Of a stretch of DNA of 64,000 nucleotides, positions 11,615-22,652 are shown in pieces (positions within the stretch are counted from its first letter, which is position 1; every line of letters begins with the position of its first letter). The notes beneath the pieces are model-generated. The model was not told where the DNA came from and ran no database searches. It saw only the letters and a program-made list of their open reading frames with translations. The DNA comes from Nematopogon swammerdamellus (taxonomy: Eukaryota > Arthropoda > Insecta > Lepidoptera > Adelidae): the NCBI GenBank assembly GCA_946902875.1, contig OX336336.1, forward strand, positions 7,472,545 through 7,536,544. The letters are read 5' to 3'. The position numbers and the translations under genes are program-made.

Positions 11615-12974
11615 GTGGTCTGTTTTCAGTAAACACCTAGAAAACCTTTACAGTTTAAAAATATTCGCCAAAAAGTAATAAATTAATCACAATATCCCTT
11701 TTATTGAAATACAACCAATGTTTGTATAATCAGTCTCGTGGTCGCTCTGTCCCGACAATCGCAATATATTTTCGTGGACCTTTCTAGTCTGTTCTGAGAA
11801 CGCTAAGTCCGCCTGTCTGGCTAAATCGTTAGCCTGACATTTGATCAGGGTCAAAGAATTCAAAAGTATAACGATGATATTTATATTATTGCATACAGCT
11901 TACTTCGGCCTCAATATAATCAAATGCACAGAATTTTAATCAGACGGCTCCTAACATTTATGTAATTATTTATTTATGCATTTCACCATAATTAGCCAAC
12001 GCAAAGGTGCACAATTTTGTAATAGTATTGCGACAATAAAACAAAAAGACAACACAACAATATTAGAAGACGGAGCTGGCTTATTTTCTACCGAAGAACA
12101 ATAAGACCTGAAAACTGAAGAATAATAGCGAGGAGAGGACATTAAGTGAAGAGATGGCTGCGTCCAACTTCAGATTATCAGAACGCGGCTTCATTGCTGA
12201 ATGTAATATATACCGAAAGGAAAAAAATTAACATAAAAAAAAATAAAAAAAATATATTGTAAAAAGTAATTAATGTGAAAAAAAAATTTGTGTATAATTT
12301 GCCGGTATTTCAAATTTCATGATTCAATACAATTGCAATATTAAGATTACACTACAGTCAACAGTCAATTAAACATATAAAAAAGTGCCTAACTAAAAAC
12401 TTAATAATACGAAATTTAATTTAGTTTCTATGTGTCAGTATAAATAAATCAAATAACAGCTAAGACCTAACAATGCCAAAAATCGGTTTCTCCCAATATA
12501 ATATAAATAAATATGTGATTATAATGAGATGTATATAAATAAATAAATTGAATTTGCTCGACAAAGGTATTTCTATTCTCTTGAATGTTTTGGGAAGCGT
12601 AGTAAGGATCATCGTTTCCAGGAAAATTCTCTTTGATATCTGAAATGGTTTTACCTAGAAGGCGAAATTTTGTTTGACGTCAACCTGTGATCCAATACGC
12701 ATTATGTGCTTACAATAATCCCTTGAAATCCTAAGTGCCTACTGATTTTAATGGAGAAAACCTTTCGGGCTAGATACGGAGAAACGAAGTAGGCCGCAAA
12801 AAGTGGTTATTTATTAAGCTGGTTTATTTTTGCCTGTGTTTGTTTATTCGCCTGTTATATTTTATTTGCACAGTAGGTTAATGACTTATTATTCTCAATT
12901 TTGACAAGTTTTGCTATGCAATATCGTTTTACATACTTATGTACTCGTAAAATAATGCTGCAGCCAGTTAATCA
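11615..12974. other. AT-rich intron, nothing recognised
   Basis: No exon, SINE or inverted repeat was found. Runs of A around 12230-12290 are the only low-complexity feature. Confidence 0.5.
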
Positions 12975-13312
12975 TCTTTTTAGGATTCCGTACCTCAAAA
13001 GGAATAAAAAACTGAACCCTTATTTATAAGATCACTTTCTTGTCCATCTGTACGTCTGTCAAGACCTAGAATCATGAAATTTTCCAAGAAGCAAGGTCTC
13101 ACAGCACAAGTAAAGGAGTTAAATTGTAGGTAAATTATTTAGCGATTATTTAGGTTATCTCTATCTTAAAAGCGGTAATACATACAAGCGTACAACTTTT
13201 TGTTATTATAGTGAAAAATGTAAAGTAAAATAACAAATAATAAAAACTATAATCAATTATGTGGTGGTACGGAACACTCGGTGCGCGAGCCCGACTCGCA
13301 CTTGGCCTCTTT
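12975..13312 (+). repeat. GTTCCGTA / CTTGGCCGG repeat, diverged copy
   Basis: The head TTTTTAGGATTCCGTACCTC and tail CGGTGCGCGAGCCCGACTCG plus CACTTGGCC and a T run match the 4145-4535 copy. The internal part is shorter. Confidence 0.7.
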
Positions 13313-13325
13313 TTTTTTAAAGCGC

Positions 13326-13560
13326 GACGTATGGCACTGGGCCACCCATAAATTGGTCGACAAAAGAGTTCTTCGAACTCCACGACTCTAAATCGTTTTT
13401 GTGCACTGCAAATGTGTGGAATGGGTTTCTGGAGAATATCTCTCCCTACTCTTACGACTTCAGTCTTCCCTCCAGCGACTTCCGTCCGCTCTCAAACCGG
13501 ATTGGCACGTCCTCGGAAAGATAATTAGCTGTGCCTGAGGTTCCGATCTCGAGCACAGCC
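13326..13560 (+). mobile_element. LINE 3' fragment, same subfamily as 4820-5100
   Basis: Shares AAAGAGTTCTTCGAACTCCA, AAATGTGTGGAATGGGTTTC and CTGTGCCTGAGGTTCCGATC with the earlier fragment. No open frame is left. Confidence 0.7.
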
Positions 13561-13574
13561 ACCCAGTTCGGGTC

Positions 13575-13700
13575 TTATTAAAAAAGGTGTCTAAAGACGC
13601 CCATGGACATTCGGTCATATGCGGGGATTGCAAATGCCATGCCGACCTGACAGGTGCCTATTTATTTCCTTTTAAAGGACCCTAGACTGCACTTGCCATC
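13575..13700 (-). mobile_element. LINE 3'-end fragment (22980-25115 family)
   Basis: GGTGTCTAAAGACGCCCATG and GACATTCGGTCATATGCGGG are the reverse complement of 25005-25065 in the large RT element. GACCTGACAGGTGCC also matches. Confidence 0.75.
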
Positions 13701-14596
13701 TATAAAAGTTATAACTAAAATTAAAACTTAAAAACTAAACTTCAATTATATTAAACCTCTCTAAAAGCTCTTATAAATACATATATTTACTTATATAAGG
13801 CAATTATATACGTGTAATTGCATAAATGAGGTCGACTGTCAGAGATTTCCTTAGGCAATGAGTCCGCCTTTTGTACAATTTTATATTGAAAAACAATTAA
13901 AGGATATTTCTATGTCTATACTTTCGACCAAAAATAAACCATTTCGTACAATTTGAGCTACATTGTGGCCGGTCTCTAATTTCCAGGCGCGTCCAATCGA
14001 CCTACATGTTCTCGTCAACACACACAAAAACACAACAGAAAAGCCTTGATACCTCCACCGCTGTATGTGGCGAGCGTCAACACGGCCTGGCCTTCAAACA
14101 GCATGCATAAGTAAAGCGATCGGGCCAAGGTTAAGAAGCTAATATTAGGGGCGGTTCTAACTATCGGGCCCATTCGTCACCCTTGGGAACAGCCGACACG
14201 TGTGGAAATCTGATTAGTTCCGATTTAAGTATAATGTGAGTTAGCAGCTGGTAGTTATATCGATCTGAGCAATTTTGATGGATACTTTACTGTTTGACTT
14301 GGAGGATATTGTATCTGCGAATGTGTGTCAAATATTGGGACTGTTTTTGCATGTTCCATCGTTTTGACTGCCCCGGCCAGCCTACATCGTAATACCGTAC
14401 CAGCTCACACAGCATAACCTTAGTTAGACATTCGAACAATATTGATGAAGCTATCCAAACAAAACTGCCAACCAAACACCCACCATAAACTTATTCAACG
14501 CTAGACAAACAGAATGATAACAGAAAATATACCACTAGTGAAAATGAAAACATCTTCAGCTGGTCGCTTATGAAAATTAAAGTTTAGTTATTACAT
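13701..14596. other. Intron, nothing recognised
   Basis: Unique-looking AT-rich sequence. Short open frames on both strands show no homology or splice context. Confidence 0.45.
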
Positions 14597-14990
14597 ACAG
14601 ACATACATAGCGTCAAGCCTGTTTCCCGGTGGGGTAGGTGTAGACAATGAATCTCTACGTGCCACGATCCTGACACACCCCTGCCGCTTCTTCCACTCTC
14701 ATAATGTTCTCCATGCATGCTCTTCAGTTACGGGTACTACGCATTTGTCCCTTTTTGAGCACATGCCCGATCTGGTCCAAATATGTGCGTCTAGGGCGAC
14801 CCTTCCCGACTCTTCCGCTGACATTTGCTCCATAAATTTCTTTTGTTAGTATCCTATCGCCCATTCTTCCAATATGACCGAACCACCGAAGTATTCCTTT
14901 CTCAGTCCTTGTCACTATATCTTCTTTCAGACCACAGCACTCTCGCACTACACTATTTCTCAATCTATCTTTCTTCAATCTTATCTTTAG
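14597..14990 (-). mobile_element. LINE 3' fragment (RTE-like, RT C-terminus)
   Basis: The - strand encodes [33 protein letters not shown] and [20 protein letters not shown]. The LRWFGH-R-M followed by a G-GRPR-W/Y-D block is the typical C-terminus of RTE-type endonuclease-reverse transcriptases. The fragment is 5'-truncated and ends in a CATACA microsatellite. Confidence 0.8.
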
Positions 14991-15007
14991 TTATTACTTA
15001 CTATAAG

Positions 15008-15275
15008 TCAGCCTCGGCATCTGAGTGGCGCTATGGATCGACGACCGATCGTGAAGCGTGACCGCGAAACCTTACCTTACTACGTGCTAGGGTTTAACTC
15101 GTCCCAATTGGCACCAGCACCGCATCGAAGGAAGGGTCAGTCGAATCGGCTATGTAAATAGTTCGTGTTTTCCGTCCAGTTCAGTCTGACGTAACGAAAG
15201 GGAAGTACTGACATGGCACTTAGTTCACCAAGGTATTATGGGCTGACATCGCGCATGTAGTATGTTTGGTTTAGC
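15008..15275 (+). mobile_element. SINE family A, diverged near-full copy
   Basis: Starts TCAGCCTCGGCATCTGAGTG (A-box-like), has a deleted 5S-like part (GATCGACGACCGATCG, GTGACCGCGAAACC), then the core and tail GGCTATGTAAATAGTTCGTG, TTCCGTCCAGTTCAGTCTGA and TATTATGGGCTGACATCGCG. This is an old copy. Confidence 0.7.
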
Positions 15276-15536
15276 TAACTATGCCAAATTCCATAAAAAT
15301 ATTTAAATGTGGAATCTGGAATTGGTTACTATTATTATATTCCTCCACTATGAACTCACAATAGGAACTGTTCGACACGAAAATAATTTTCTCTCACCGA
15401 TGTTTCAAATGAAAAGCTTATATTCTAAAGTGGTCAATTATTTGTGGCCTACAATATCACAAAGACCTTTCAAATTTATGTACATCTAATATTGCTCTTC
15501 TCTCGCATTAACGGAATGGAACATTGACACCGGCAG

Positions 15537-15705
15537 GCTGGTACGAGGACAACTGGTTCGAAGCCAACCTCGAGCGTGAAGGAATCGAGTGTACTGCGGA
15601 ACAGATGCGGGAGGCTGCGGAAGGACATCTCACGACCGAGGCCCTCATGTGGAACCAGAACGCCAACCAACCTACCATCTCCGGTATGACATCGGAGGAC
15701 TTTAG
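15537..15705 (+). CDS. GABA-B-R1: GABA-B-R1 window exon 2: Venus-flytrap lobe 2
   Basis: Residues 73-129. The acceptor is CCGGCAG and the donor GTAAGC. The exon opens with the rest of a split Gly codon and WYEDNWF. That first Trp lies exactly 28 residues after the exon 1 Tyr, the same spacing as Tyr250 to Trp278 in human GB1b, so it is the conserved GABA-contact Trp. EGHLTTEALMWN and ISGMTSEDF are further GABA-B1 signatures. The exon ends in phase 2 within an Arg codon that is completed by exon 3. A 5.8-kb intron precedes it and a 10.1-kb intron follows. Confidence 0.92.
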
Positions 15706-17189
15706 GTAAGCAAGACTTTGGATAAGGCGAGGGGCACACATTTGTGTAATGGCCATAATCTTGAAGTTTAAGGTAATTGTAATATGGCATGGCTCTGAAA
15801 TGCCTCTGTGTCTCTGTGTCTTCTGTTACTTGGCGATCTGTGTCAATAAAATGAGCCATTCTGTTGAGGTTATTCGTTCTGTTTTTTTTTTTTTTTTTGT
15901 TAGCCGGAGGAACTCTTTGTGACTCCCTTTCATTTCTTGTCTCCAAATCTCTTTTCTAATTTTGTGAAGTAGGTACAAACAAAAATTTTTTTTTTATTCT
16001 GAAAAGCGTATGTACTTCACTTATTTTTAATTCTCGTTTTATTTTCTATGTAAGTATTTAGTGTGTGAAAGCAAAGTTACAACAGCACGATTATATTTTA
16101 TTTTGTCGTCGTACGGGTACTACATGATATAGTGGCAAACGTGCTGATAAAACTGTTGATGAACTCGTTCTCTACTCTACTCCGAATTGAGGTGGCGGAG
16201 TAATAAAAGAGGCAAAATGTCGGACCTTGCCTTGACACTTTAGAAAATTGACCGAGTAGCTCCTTCCATTTCCCTGATGAGCCATCCTCCCGTCTTGTTT
16301 TGTACGACGCAAAGTATTCAAAAGGATAAAACTGCGCTACTCTGCATACAAATTGACTACGTCGTCGTCCCCAAGATTATCTACATATGCACACAATTTT
16401 TCATCAGGCGACTCGTACGTGTGTGTTTACATGAGTCCACAAGTCCCACATACATAGACATAATATTGGTATTATTGTTTTTATTGTATAATTTCATCCA
16501 CAGGTAAGTAAGTACCTACGCTTGGATATGTCGAAAATTCTCCCAGTTCAAAATTTTATGCGAAGAAGAACTGACAAACAAACTTCGCAAGTCACAATGT
16601 TTTGTTAGTACCTTATAAGTATATATTATAGTAACTTACAAATAATTAACCCATTTATATAACCCATATATATATATTTATGTATTTTTAATTTCGTCCC
16701 TGCGCACACAATTTCAAGGATTTGGTGCTCTTTCTGGTGGTGGTGAGTATATTCGTCTATGCGCCCCGTCATGTTAATTGTGTGAAATATATGAATTATG
16801 TTGAGCATGACGTAAACTGAACTGAGGTACTTTTTAATTATTTCACTGCTATTTTCACTTTTGAATTTTTCTGCTGCTTCTATTATTTTTACTTCCTCGT
16901 CACCGCGGTACTCACAAAGAAGTATCAAATTCAATGTTGACGAGAATCTGAAGCTCTTCTGGCGTGTACCGACGACAGTGTCCTTTTCGGCGTTCACAAG
17001 TGCGGTGGTGGCACGTACACGAAGCGACTTGTTGGCAAACAGTTTCGGTGCACAAGTGCCCAATTAGGACGGCTTAATTTCAGCAATAAAGCGTACGAGG
17101 ATGGAATGCCAATTTGTTGTTTTGTTGTTGTTGACTCTTGTATGCGGATATGGAATTGAATGAAAAATTATAATAGGTACGAAGATAGA
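15706..17189. other. Intron with one unassigned antisense ORF
   Basis: Apart from the dispersed repeat at 16478-16630 and a T17 run near 15880, the only item is a 145-codon - strand frame at 17063-16626. It starts MGTCAPKLFANKSLRVRATT and includes AAEKFKSENSSEIIKKYLSS. The opposite strand is also open for 68 codons. No family was recognised; it may be chance or a transposon remnant. Confidence 0.25.
16478..16630 (+). repeat. Dispersed repeat, copy 2 of 3
   Basis: Matches 2339-2465 and extends further 3' (ACAAACTTCGCAAGTCACAA, then TGTTTTGTTAGTACCTTATA). That extension is also present in the - strand copy at 49455-49608. Confidence 0.75.
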
Positions 17190-17300
17190 TGTTTTTATGG
17201 TTCCGTGCGTTAAAAGGAAAAACGAAACCTTTTTAATTTCACTCCGGTGTCCGTCCGTCTGTTACATAGGATTTTCTCGAAAACTAACTTTAAATTTGGC
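17190..17300 (+). repeat. GTTCCGTA repeat, head only
   Basis: TTTTTATGGTTCCGTGCGTT and GGTGTCCGTCCGTCTG resemble the 12975 copy; the rest is too diverged to align by eye. Confidence 0.5.
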
Positions 17301-17410
17301 ATAATGATAGATCTTGATGACTCTGAATGATACGAGTATAACTGGTCAAAACTAGATAAACATTTATTTTATATTAATATGTGGGGCTAATTTGATGCCA
17401 TGTTGATGTG

Positions 17411-17671
17411 AGCCTCGATAGCTCAGTGCAGACAGTCGACTGTCGCTATTCATGGTTAAGCAACGCTGGGCCGGTCAGTGCGTGGATGGGTGACCGCTCG
17501 ATCGTCGTTGGAGGCTGACCGTGGTTCGGATTCCACGTAAAACTGTAGGTCCTTCCCTTTTTACCTTACTAGGTGGTAGGGTTCAACCGGCCCGGGTTGG
17601 TACCACCGCACTGAATGAAACGTCGGTCGAAACGGCTATGTAAATAGTTTGTGTTTTCCGTTCCGTTCAGG
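17411..17671 (+). mobile_element. SINE family A with tRNA/5S composite head
   Basis: The head is AGCCTCGATAGCTCAGTGCA (pol III A-box type). Positions 17455-17515 are 5S-rRNA-like (TTAAGCAACGCTGGGCCGGT, CAGTGCGTGGATGGGTGACC). GTGGTTCGGATTCCAC at 17521-17536 folds as a perfect T-arm-like stem-loop (B-box type). The core AAAACTGTAGGTCC to CGGCTATGTAAATAGTTTGT follows. The copy stops near 17671, lacking the GCCGGCACGACC tail. Confidence 0.85.
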
Positions 17672-18039
17672 CTAACTAGTGGCTTCTGTGACCCTCATTA
17701 GCTTCAAGTATGATTTCTTTGATTTCGCTTCTACGAGTATCTATGCGGGCGTACAGCAGATCTTTGTTCTATGTAGAAACGTCTAAACATTTATTGAAGT
17801 ATCGGAAATTATTAAAGCAAGAGAATTCGCAAAAGAAATAATTTCAGCTCGTATTATATATTCGCAGACACCTATCTCAGATCACTGCGAGATACTTACG
17901 TGCGAGTACGACCACGTGATTGCTGCGCATATTCGCTATACGTGTAAGGAACATTATGTCTGCGGAAACCTCTGTGTGTGAACAGTTTTTTTTTTATTAT
18001 TTGTGTACAGTTGCTTTCACAGTCATGAGCACACTTTTG

Positions 18040-18158
18040 ATTGGTCGGTTTGACGGGATGTGACGTCGACGGCGCCGACGCTTCACGCGATTGGTTCGTC
18101 AGTCAGCGTCAGTCGGTGGTCGTCGCCTATTGGGCTCACACGCGTCGTTCGACTACTA
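18040..18158. promoter_or_regulatory. GC-rich patch with promoter-like elements, tentative
   Basis: A local CpG-rich stretch in AT-rich intron contains TGACGTCGACGGCGCCGACG, GCGATTGGTTCG and CCTATTGGGC (CCAAT-type on one strand). It might be an internal promoter or enhancer of the receptor gene or just unusual composition. No TSS evidence. Confidence 0.2.
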
Positions 18159-18516
18159 TGGTCTGTTCCAAATAAGCAATGCCTATGCTAAGTTTTACGA
18201 ACGAAACAGCAATGCTAACTAAAATGAAATGTGATTATTGCTTAGCATTAACATTAATTTTTATTCATCAGGGCGCTTAGCAGTGCTAAATGCTAACGGG
18301 GTATTCATTATAAAAATACTAATAAGTATGGATAAAAAGTCATTGGCCTTGGAGTGCTATCTCCCTTGCACAAACGTGAAACGCTAAGCGCCGTCTCTCT
18401 CCTGCGCGGGTGTCGAGGCACAAGAGAGAGACGGCGCTTAGCGTTTCACGTTTGTGCAAGGGAGCTAGCACTCAAAGGTCAATGACTTTTTATCCAGGCT
18501 TATTTGGAACAGACTA
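18159..18516. mobile_element. MITE with TA target site and long internal hairpin
   Basis: The ends TGGTCTGTTCCAAATAAGC and GCTTATTTGGAACAGACTA are inverted, flanked by TA on both sides (18157-18158, 18517-18518), as in Tc1/mariner-type elements. Inside, 18330-18400 and 18425-18498 form a near-perfect hairpin (GTGAAACGCTAAGCGCCGTC pairs with GACGGCGCTTAGCGTTTCAC). Length 358 bp, non-coding. Confidence 0.85.
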
Positions 18517-18971
18517 TATACAGTAGCGTGCAACTGTCCACTGTCCATCTGTGCTCACGACTCGTGAAAGCAGCTGTAGCTATATCGAACAGACATTAGT
18601 ATGACAAACAACAGACTGTGTGTACCCGCACACAAGCGCAACGCATTCGTCGAGCAAGCAAGCCTCCATCTTTGCCTTTGTCTTGCCGTTGCAAAAGCTC
18701 CCGGGGGATAGTCTTACTGGAAAATTTTATATTGTTTTTATTGTCCGAGTCTTCGCCTTTTACAGTGCCTCTGTCGAGCAACAGCCACCGGTGGCACCCT
18801 CGACGGCATTAAAATAATACTCAAACGGGAAGAGGACCGTCGTCGTCGGTCCCAGTGTTGGGAAAAGTCTTTCGCTTGTCAAAGTATAAAATGGTAAAAT
18901 GGGGATTGGTCGTTTGCTTGGAGTGATGCTTGTGCATCATCCATTAATACATACAGTTTTACTTAAGACTT

Positions 18972-19210
18972 TTGAGCGGCGGGTGGCCGAGTGGTTTGGG
19001 CATCGGCTTCTCATGCGAGAGGTTCGAGGTTCGAATCCTGTCGGCGTGTACCAATGAGTTTTTTCTGACGAAAAAATTTACGTGCATATCTACACCTGCT
19101 GCTTCACTGTTCGGAACCGGTGTAAAACTTTAGGTCCCTTATCTTGCCCATTACTAGGCGGTAGGCTCAAATTGTAGCCGAATGGGTTGTTACCTGTTAC
19201 TGGAGCGCGA
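18972..19210 (+). mobile_element. SINE family B with tRNA-like head
   Basis: The head GGTGGCCGAGTGGTTTGGGC (A box) and GAGGTTCGAATCCTGTCGGC (B box) resemble a Ser/Leu-type tRNA. No good anticodon arm or variable arm forms, so it is not called as a tRNA gene. The body has ACACCTGCTGCTTCACTG and GGTGTAAAACTTTAGGTCCC to CTAGGCGGTAGGCTCAAATT, matching 43979-44060. The 3' tail is absent. Confidence 0.8.
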
Positions 19211-19679
19211 GTATATTGTAAATTTACACATATTAACATATTTATAGTTATCATTTATAGCATTTATTTATAGTCATCTAGTCCTGACAGGGACAGGTGT
19301 GATAGACTGACATCTCGGTTCTATTAGGCGATGTATCCAACCATATTATAAACATACAAAAAATATTATATAAAAAAATACCAAACATTAAAAAAGTGTT
19401 TATTTATCAAGTACAGATACACATAACTAGGTACATTACAGGTGCTTTGTACAAGAAATGCAAGAATATATAGTGCCTATATGTATGTATCCGAGAGATC
19501 GTATAATTTGTTGGACACTGTTGCCTAAACTGGCCCTAAGGCAGTTTCATAGGCGACAATGTTCGCTCAAACCACTAAGTAGTTTCTACCGTTTGAAGTC
19601 GGTACTTTAAAAGAATAACCCCAATGCATCTCTCCCCATGTAAGTAGTAAAAGGCGACTAAGGGATATGACTCCCTTCT
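19211..19679. other. Intron, mostly unrecognised
   Basis: AT-rich. A 40-bp scrap of the hairpin-core repeat occurs near 19625-19665 (ATGCATCTCTCCCCATG, AAAAGGCGACTAAGGGATA). Confidence 0.4.
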
Positions 19680-19684
19680 TATAT

Positions 19685-19920
19685 TTCTAGGTGGTAGGGT
19701 TTAACTCGACCGGGTTGATACCACCGCACTGAATGAAATGTCGGCCGAAACGGCTATGTGAATAGTTTCTGTTTTCCGTCCAGTTCAGTGTAGCCGGCAC
19801 GACCGAAGGGAAGCACTGACGTGGCACCAAGTTCACCCGGTGTTATGGGCCGACATCATGGATGTTGTATGTGATGTAGCCAACCGTGTCAGTTTGCATA
19901 AAATTAAAAAAAAAAAAACT
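19685..19920 (+). mobile_element. SINE family A, core and complete 3' tail
   Basis: Begins in the core (TAGGTGGTAGGGTTTAACTC) and runs through ATGTGAATAGTTTCTGTTTT, TAGCCGGCACGACCGAAGGG and GTAGCCAACCGTGTCAGTTT into A12. The head is missing (5' truncation). Confidence 0.85.
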
Positions 19921-20164
19921 AGTGATTACATATAGGCAGGTACATATTGCTAACTTTGCCAGGTTTACACATAACTCAAATAGTTACACCTTTTTATATG
20001 GAAACCAGTTAGGTGGCTGAGCCGGGAGGGACCAGATGTATTTGAAACAGCGAAATCCCAAGCTCACGGAGACACGATACCAGCAGATTTTCGAACTATA
20101 GAAGCACTATCTAGCTTGTAAATATGACGTTAGAGGACTCCCAGGCTGTAAGTTGACTCTGTGA

Positions 20165-20475
20165 GGCCGGTACTGTACTGTGTGAGGCCGGTACTTAAAA
20201 ATAATAGCCCCACTGCGTCCCTCCCCGTGCATGTCGTAAAAGGCGACTAAGGGATAATAACGAGATGCCGTGCTAAAGGGCGACAGGTTAGCCACCTCTC
20301 ACCTTGGCACGGTCCTTCCACCGAGTCGTGCAACAGGTGGTTTTGTGTGCCTTACTTGATAGTTATCTTGTACGAATACTTTGCTAAACGTGGTAGTCGA
20401 TGTTGTGTTGCAATTTTCCAGAGTTCTTGCAGCACAACACCGATTACTCTGCTTATCCTAATTTGTGACGTGTGC
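20165..20475 (-). repeat. Hairpin-core repeat, long copy
   Basis: GTGAGGCCGGTACTTAAAAA and CCACTGCGTCCCTCCCCGTG lead into CATGTCGTAAAAGGCGACTA, ACGGTCCTTCCACCGAGTCG and CTTGCAGCACAACACCGATT. It is the reverse complement of the 27538 and 39866 copies. A frame reading VAFYDMHGEG with KYRPHTVQ occurs in most copies, so the repeat may derive from a coding element. Confidence 0.8.
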
Positions 20476-21174
20476 GGTATGTATGTATGCATGCATGTAG
20501 GACTCCCAGGCTGTAAGTATCGGGTAGAAAATTTCACACCATGGAAGCGCGATAGAGGAACACTTTTCAGAAACGATGGGTACACAAAAGCCCAAAGTCA
20601 ACAACAAAAGGGTGCTCAGTTTCTCTGCGACTACGGAGTTAGGTTGGATGGCAAGGAATAAGGGATGCAACCTACTCTGAACAGTTAAAATAGTTACTCG
20701 ACGAGTTCACCAGACCACTAAATCTCACCCGAGCGTTGAGGCGTCCGGAAAATCGGCTTCTTTCCAAGTTGTTTGTGACAGCTTAATTTGTGTTCGTACC
20801 AGAACTCGCCAGTTTTCAACTTGTTACAACCGGGACCAGCGAACTGCGTCCGTTGGCCACAGAATATTTTTCGTAAAAAGAATCTATGTGCTTCGTTTTT
20901 CGCATCTAATTTGTTTCTTTTATTCACCCAAAGTATGCTTTCGGACGCACGATGCTATGACGCTTACACCGAGTATATTATGACGCCGGCGACAACGTCG
21001 AGGACGATCACGGTTCGAAGTAATTGATCGTCTCGTTTTTCCCTTTCCAAAGAATATTCAATGAAAAAAGTGAGATAATAAAAAGCTGCTTAACTTCAGG
21101 AAAAACAAACGAACGAGCTGCTCTAGGAGCGGCTTGCGTAGTAGTGTTTTGAGGCGGCTTGGCGGCTGTGCGAT
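20476..21174. other. Intron, nothing firmly recognised
   Basis: A + strand frame through 20661 (KAQSQQQKGAQFLCDYGVRL) and several short antisense frames are present, but without splice context or homology. Towards the end GCGGCTTGCGTAGTAGTG begins the following tandem array. Confidence 0.35.
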
Positions 21175-22125
21175 CTAGAAGTGCTACGAGGCAGTATAGT
21201 GACTCTATGAGCGCCACAGTTGAGCTACGAGGTGGCGTAGCGGCTCTAGCAGCTGCGTAGCAGTGCTGTGAGGAGGCGCCGTAGCAGCTCTACGAACGGT
21301 CTAGAAGTGCTACGAGGCAGTATAGTGACTCTATGAGCGCCACAGTTGAGCTATGAGGTGGCGTAGCGGCTCTAGCAGCTGCGTAGCAGTGCTGTGAGGA
21401 GGCGCCGTAGCAGCTCTACGAACGGTCTAGAAGTGCTACGAGGCAGTATAGTGACTCTATGAGCGCCACAGTTGAGCTACGAGGTGGCGTAGCGGCTCTA
21501 GCAGCTGCGTAGCAGTGCTGTGAGGAGGCGCCGTAGCAGCTCTACGAACGGTCTAGAAGTGCTACGAGGTAGTATAGTGACTCTATGAGCGCCACAGTTG
21601 AGCTACGAGGTGGCGTAGTGGCTCTACTAGCTGCGTAGCAGTGCTGTGAGGCGGCTCGTAGCGGGTCTATGAGCGGCGCGGCGTAGCGGTGCTCTGAGGC
21701 GGTTTGGCGGCTGTACGAGCGGCGTACAAGTGCTACGGGGTGACGTAGCGGCTCTACGAGCGGCGTAGCCATGCTCTGGGGCGGTTTGGCGGCTATACGA
21801 GCGGCGTAGAAGTGCTATCGATGATTGATAGTAGGGCTACGAGGCAGCGGCGGCGTAGTGGCTCTACGAACGCCATAGTATTGGCTATATGAGCGACGTG
21901 GCCGTGCTCTGAAGCGGCTTGACAACTATACAAGTGGCGTATAAGTGCTTCGTAGTGACTCCAAAAGCGCCATAGTATGGCTACGAGCGGCGTAGCAGTG
22001 CTGTAAGGCGGCGCGTAACGGTTCTACAAGTGGTGTCACAGTGCTACGAGATATCGTAGTGGCTCTGTGTGCCATGAGGCGGTTTAACAGCTCTACGATC
22101 CGTTTAGCGGTGCTATGATACATAC
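21175..22125. repeat. Tandem array, 126-bp units grading into degenerate units
   Basis: CTAGAAGTGCTACGAGGCAG recurs at 21175, 21301, 21427 and 21553, a period of 126 bp with near-identical copies. From about 21670 to 22125 the same words (GCGGCTCTACGAGCGGCGTA, GCAGTGCTGTGAGG) continue at irregular spacing. Long antisense frames here are translations of the repeat, not genes. Confidence 0.93.
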
Positions 22126-22315
22126 CTGTTCTTCATTAGCTACCATCCGAAAACAATTTTCTACGGAAATATTTGCGCTTGATCAATTTTTATATTTAAT
22201 GTTTTGCTCTATGTCCACTAAGAAGTTGAAGACAGAGACTTTCATATGGAACAATACGTAAATTCACGTTTTATTCCACGTCAATAATGTTTTTCCTATG
22301 TATAATAAACTAGAC

Positions 22316-22652
22316 CAGCGGTTCCCAAATAGCGATACGCGAACCCCTACGGTTACGCAGGCTCAAGAGAAGGAGTACGGGTGGACGCACATAATGGCCA
22401 CGTTTACCCCTATAATTTTACGTAAAGAGAAAATTTTCCCATATCTAATTATTGAAAATTATATTTTGTATTATATTTTGATTACTAAGTAGGTATTAGA
22501 ACCTAATAAATGACTGCTACGGTGGATACACAACCTATGTCAAAATAACAACCGTATGAAAATTATTCTATTTAAACATTTTATTCAGGGGTACTTGGTT
22601 CTGTGAAAATGTTCTATGGGGCACCGATTAAAGTATAAATTGGGAACCGTTG
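22316..22652. mobile_element. hAT-type MITE with perfect 8-bp TSD
   Basis: The inverted ends CAGCGGTTCCCAAAT and ATTGGGAACCGTTG are flanked by AACTAGAC on both sides (22308-22315 and 22653-22660). An 8-bp duplication and CAG-type ends are hallmarks of hAT elements. At 337 bp it has no transposase and must be mobilised in trans. The intact duplication suggests a relatively recent insertion. Confidence 0.93.

Noticed and set aside
18976..19050. Possible tRNA-Ser/Leu gene
   Set aside because: A and B boxes are good, but no proper acceptor stem, anticodon arm or variable arm forms, and the sequence continues into SINE family B body.
21542..22123. Antisense ORFs of 65-76 codons
   Set aside because: Low-complexity translations of the 126-bp tandem array.
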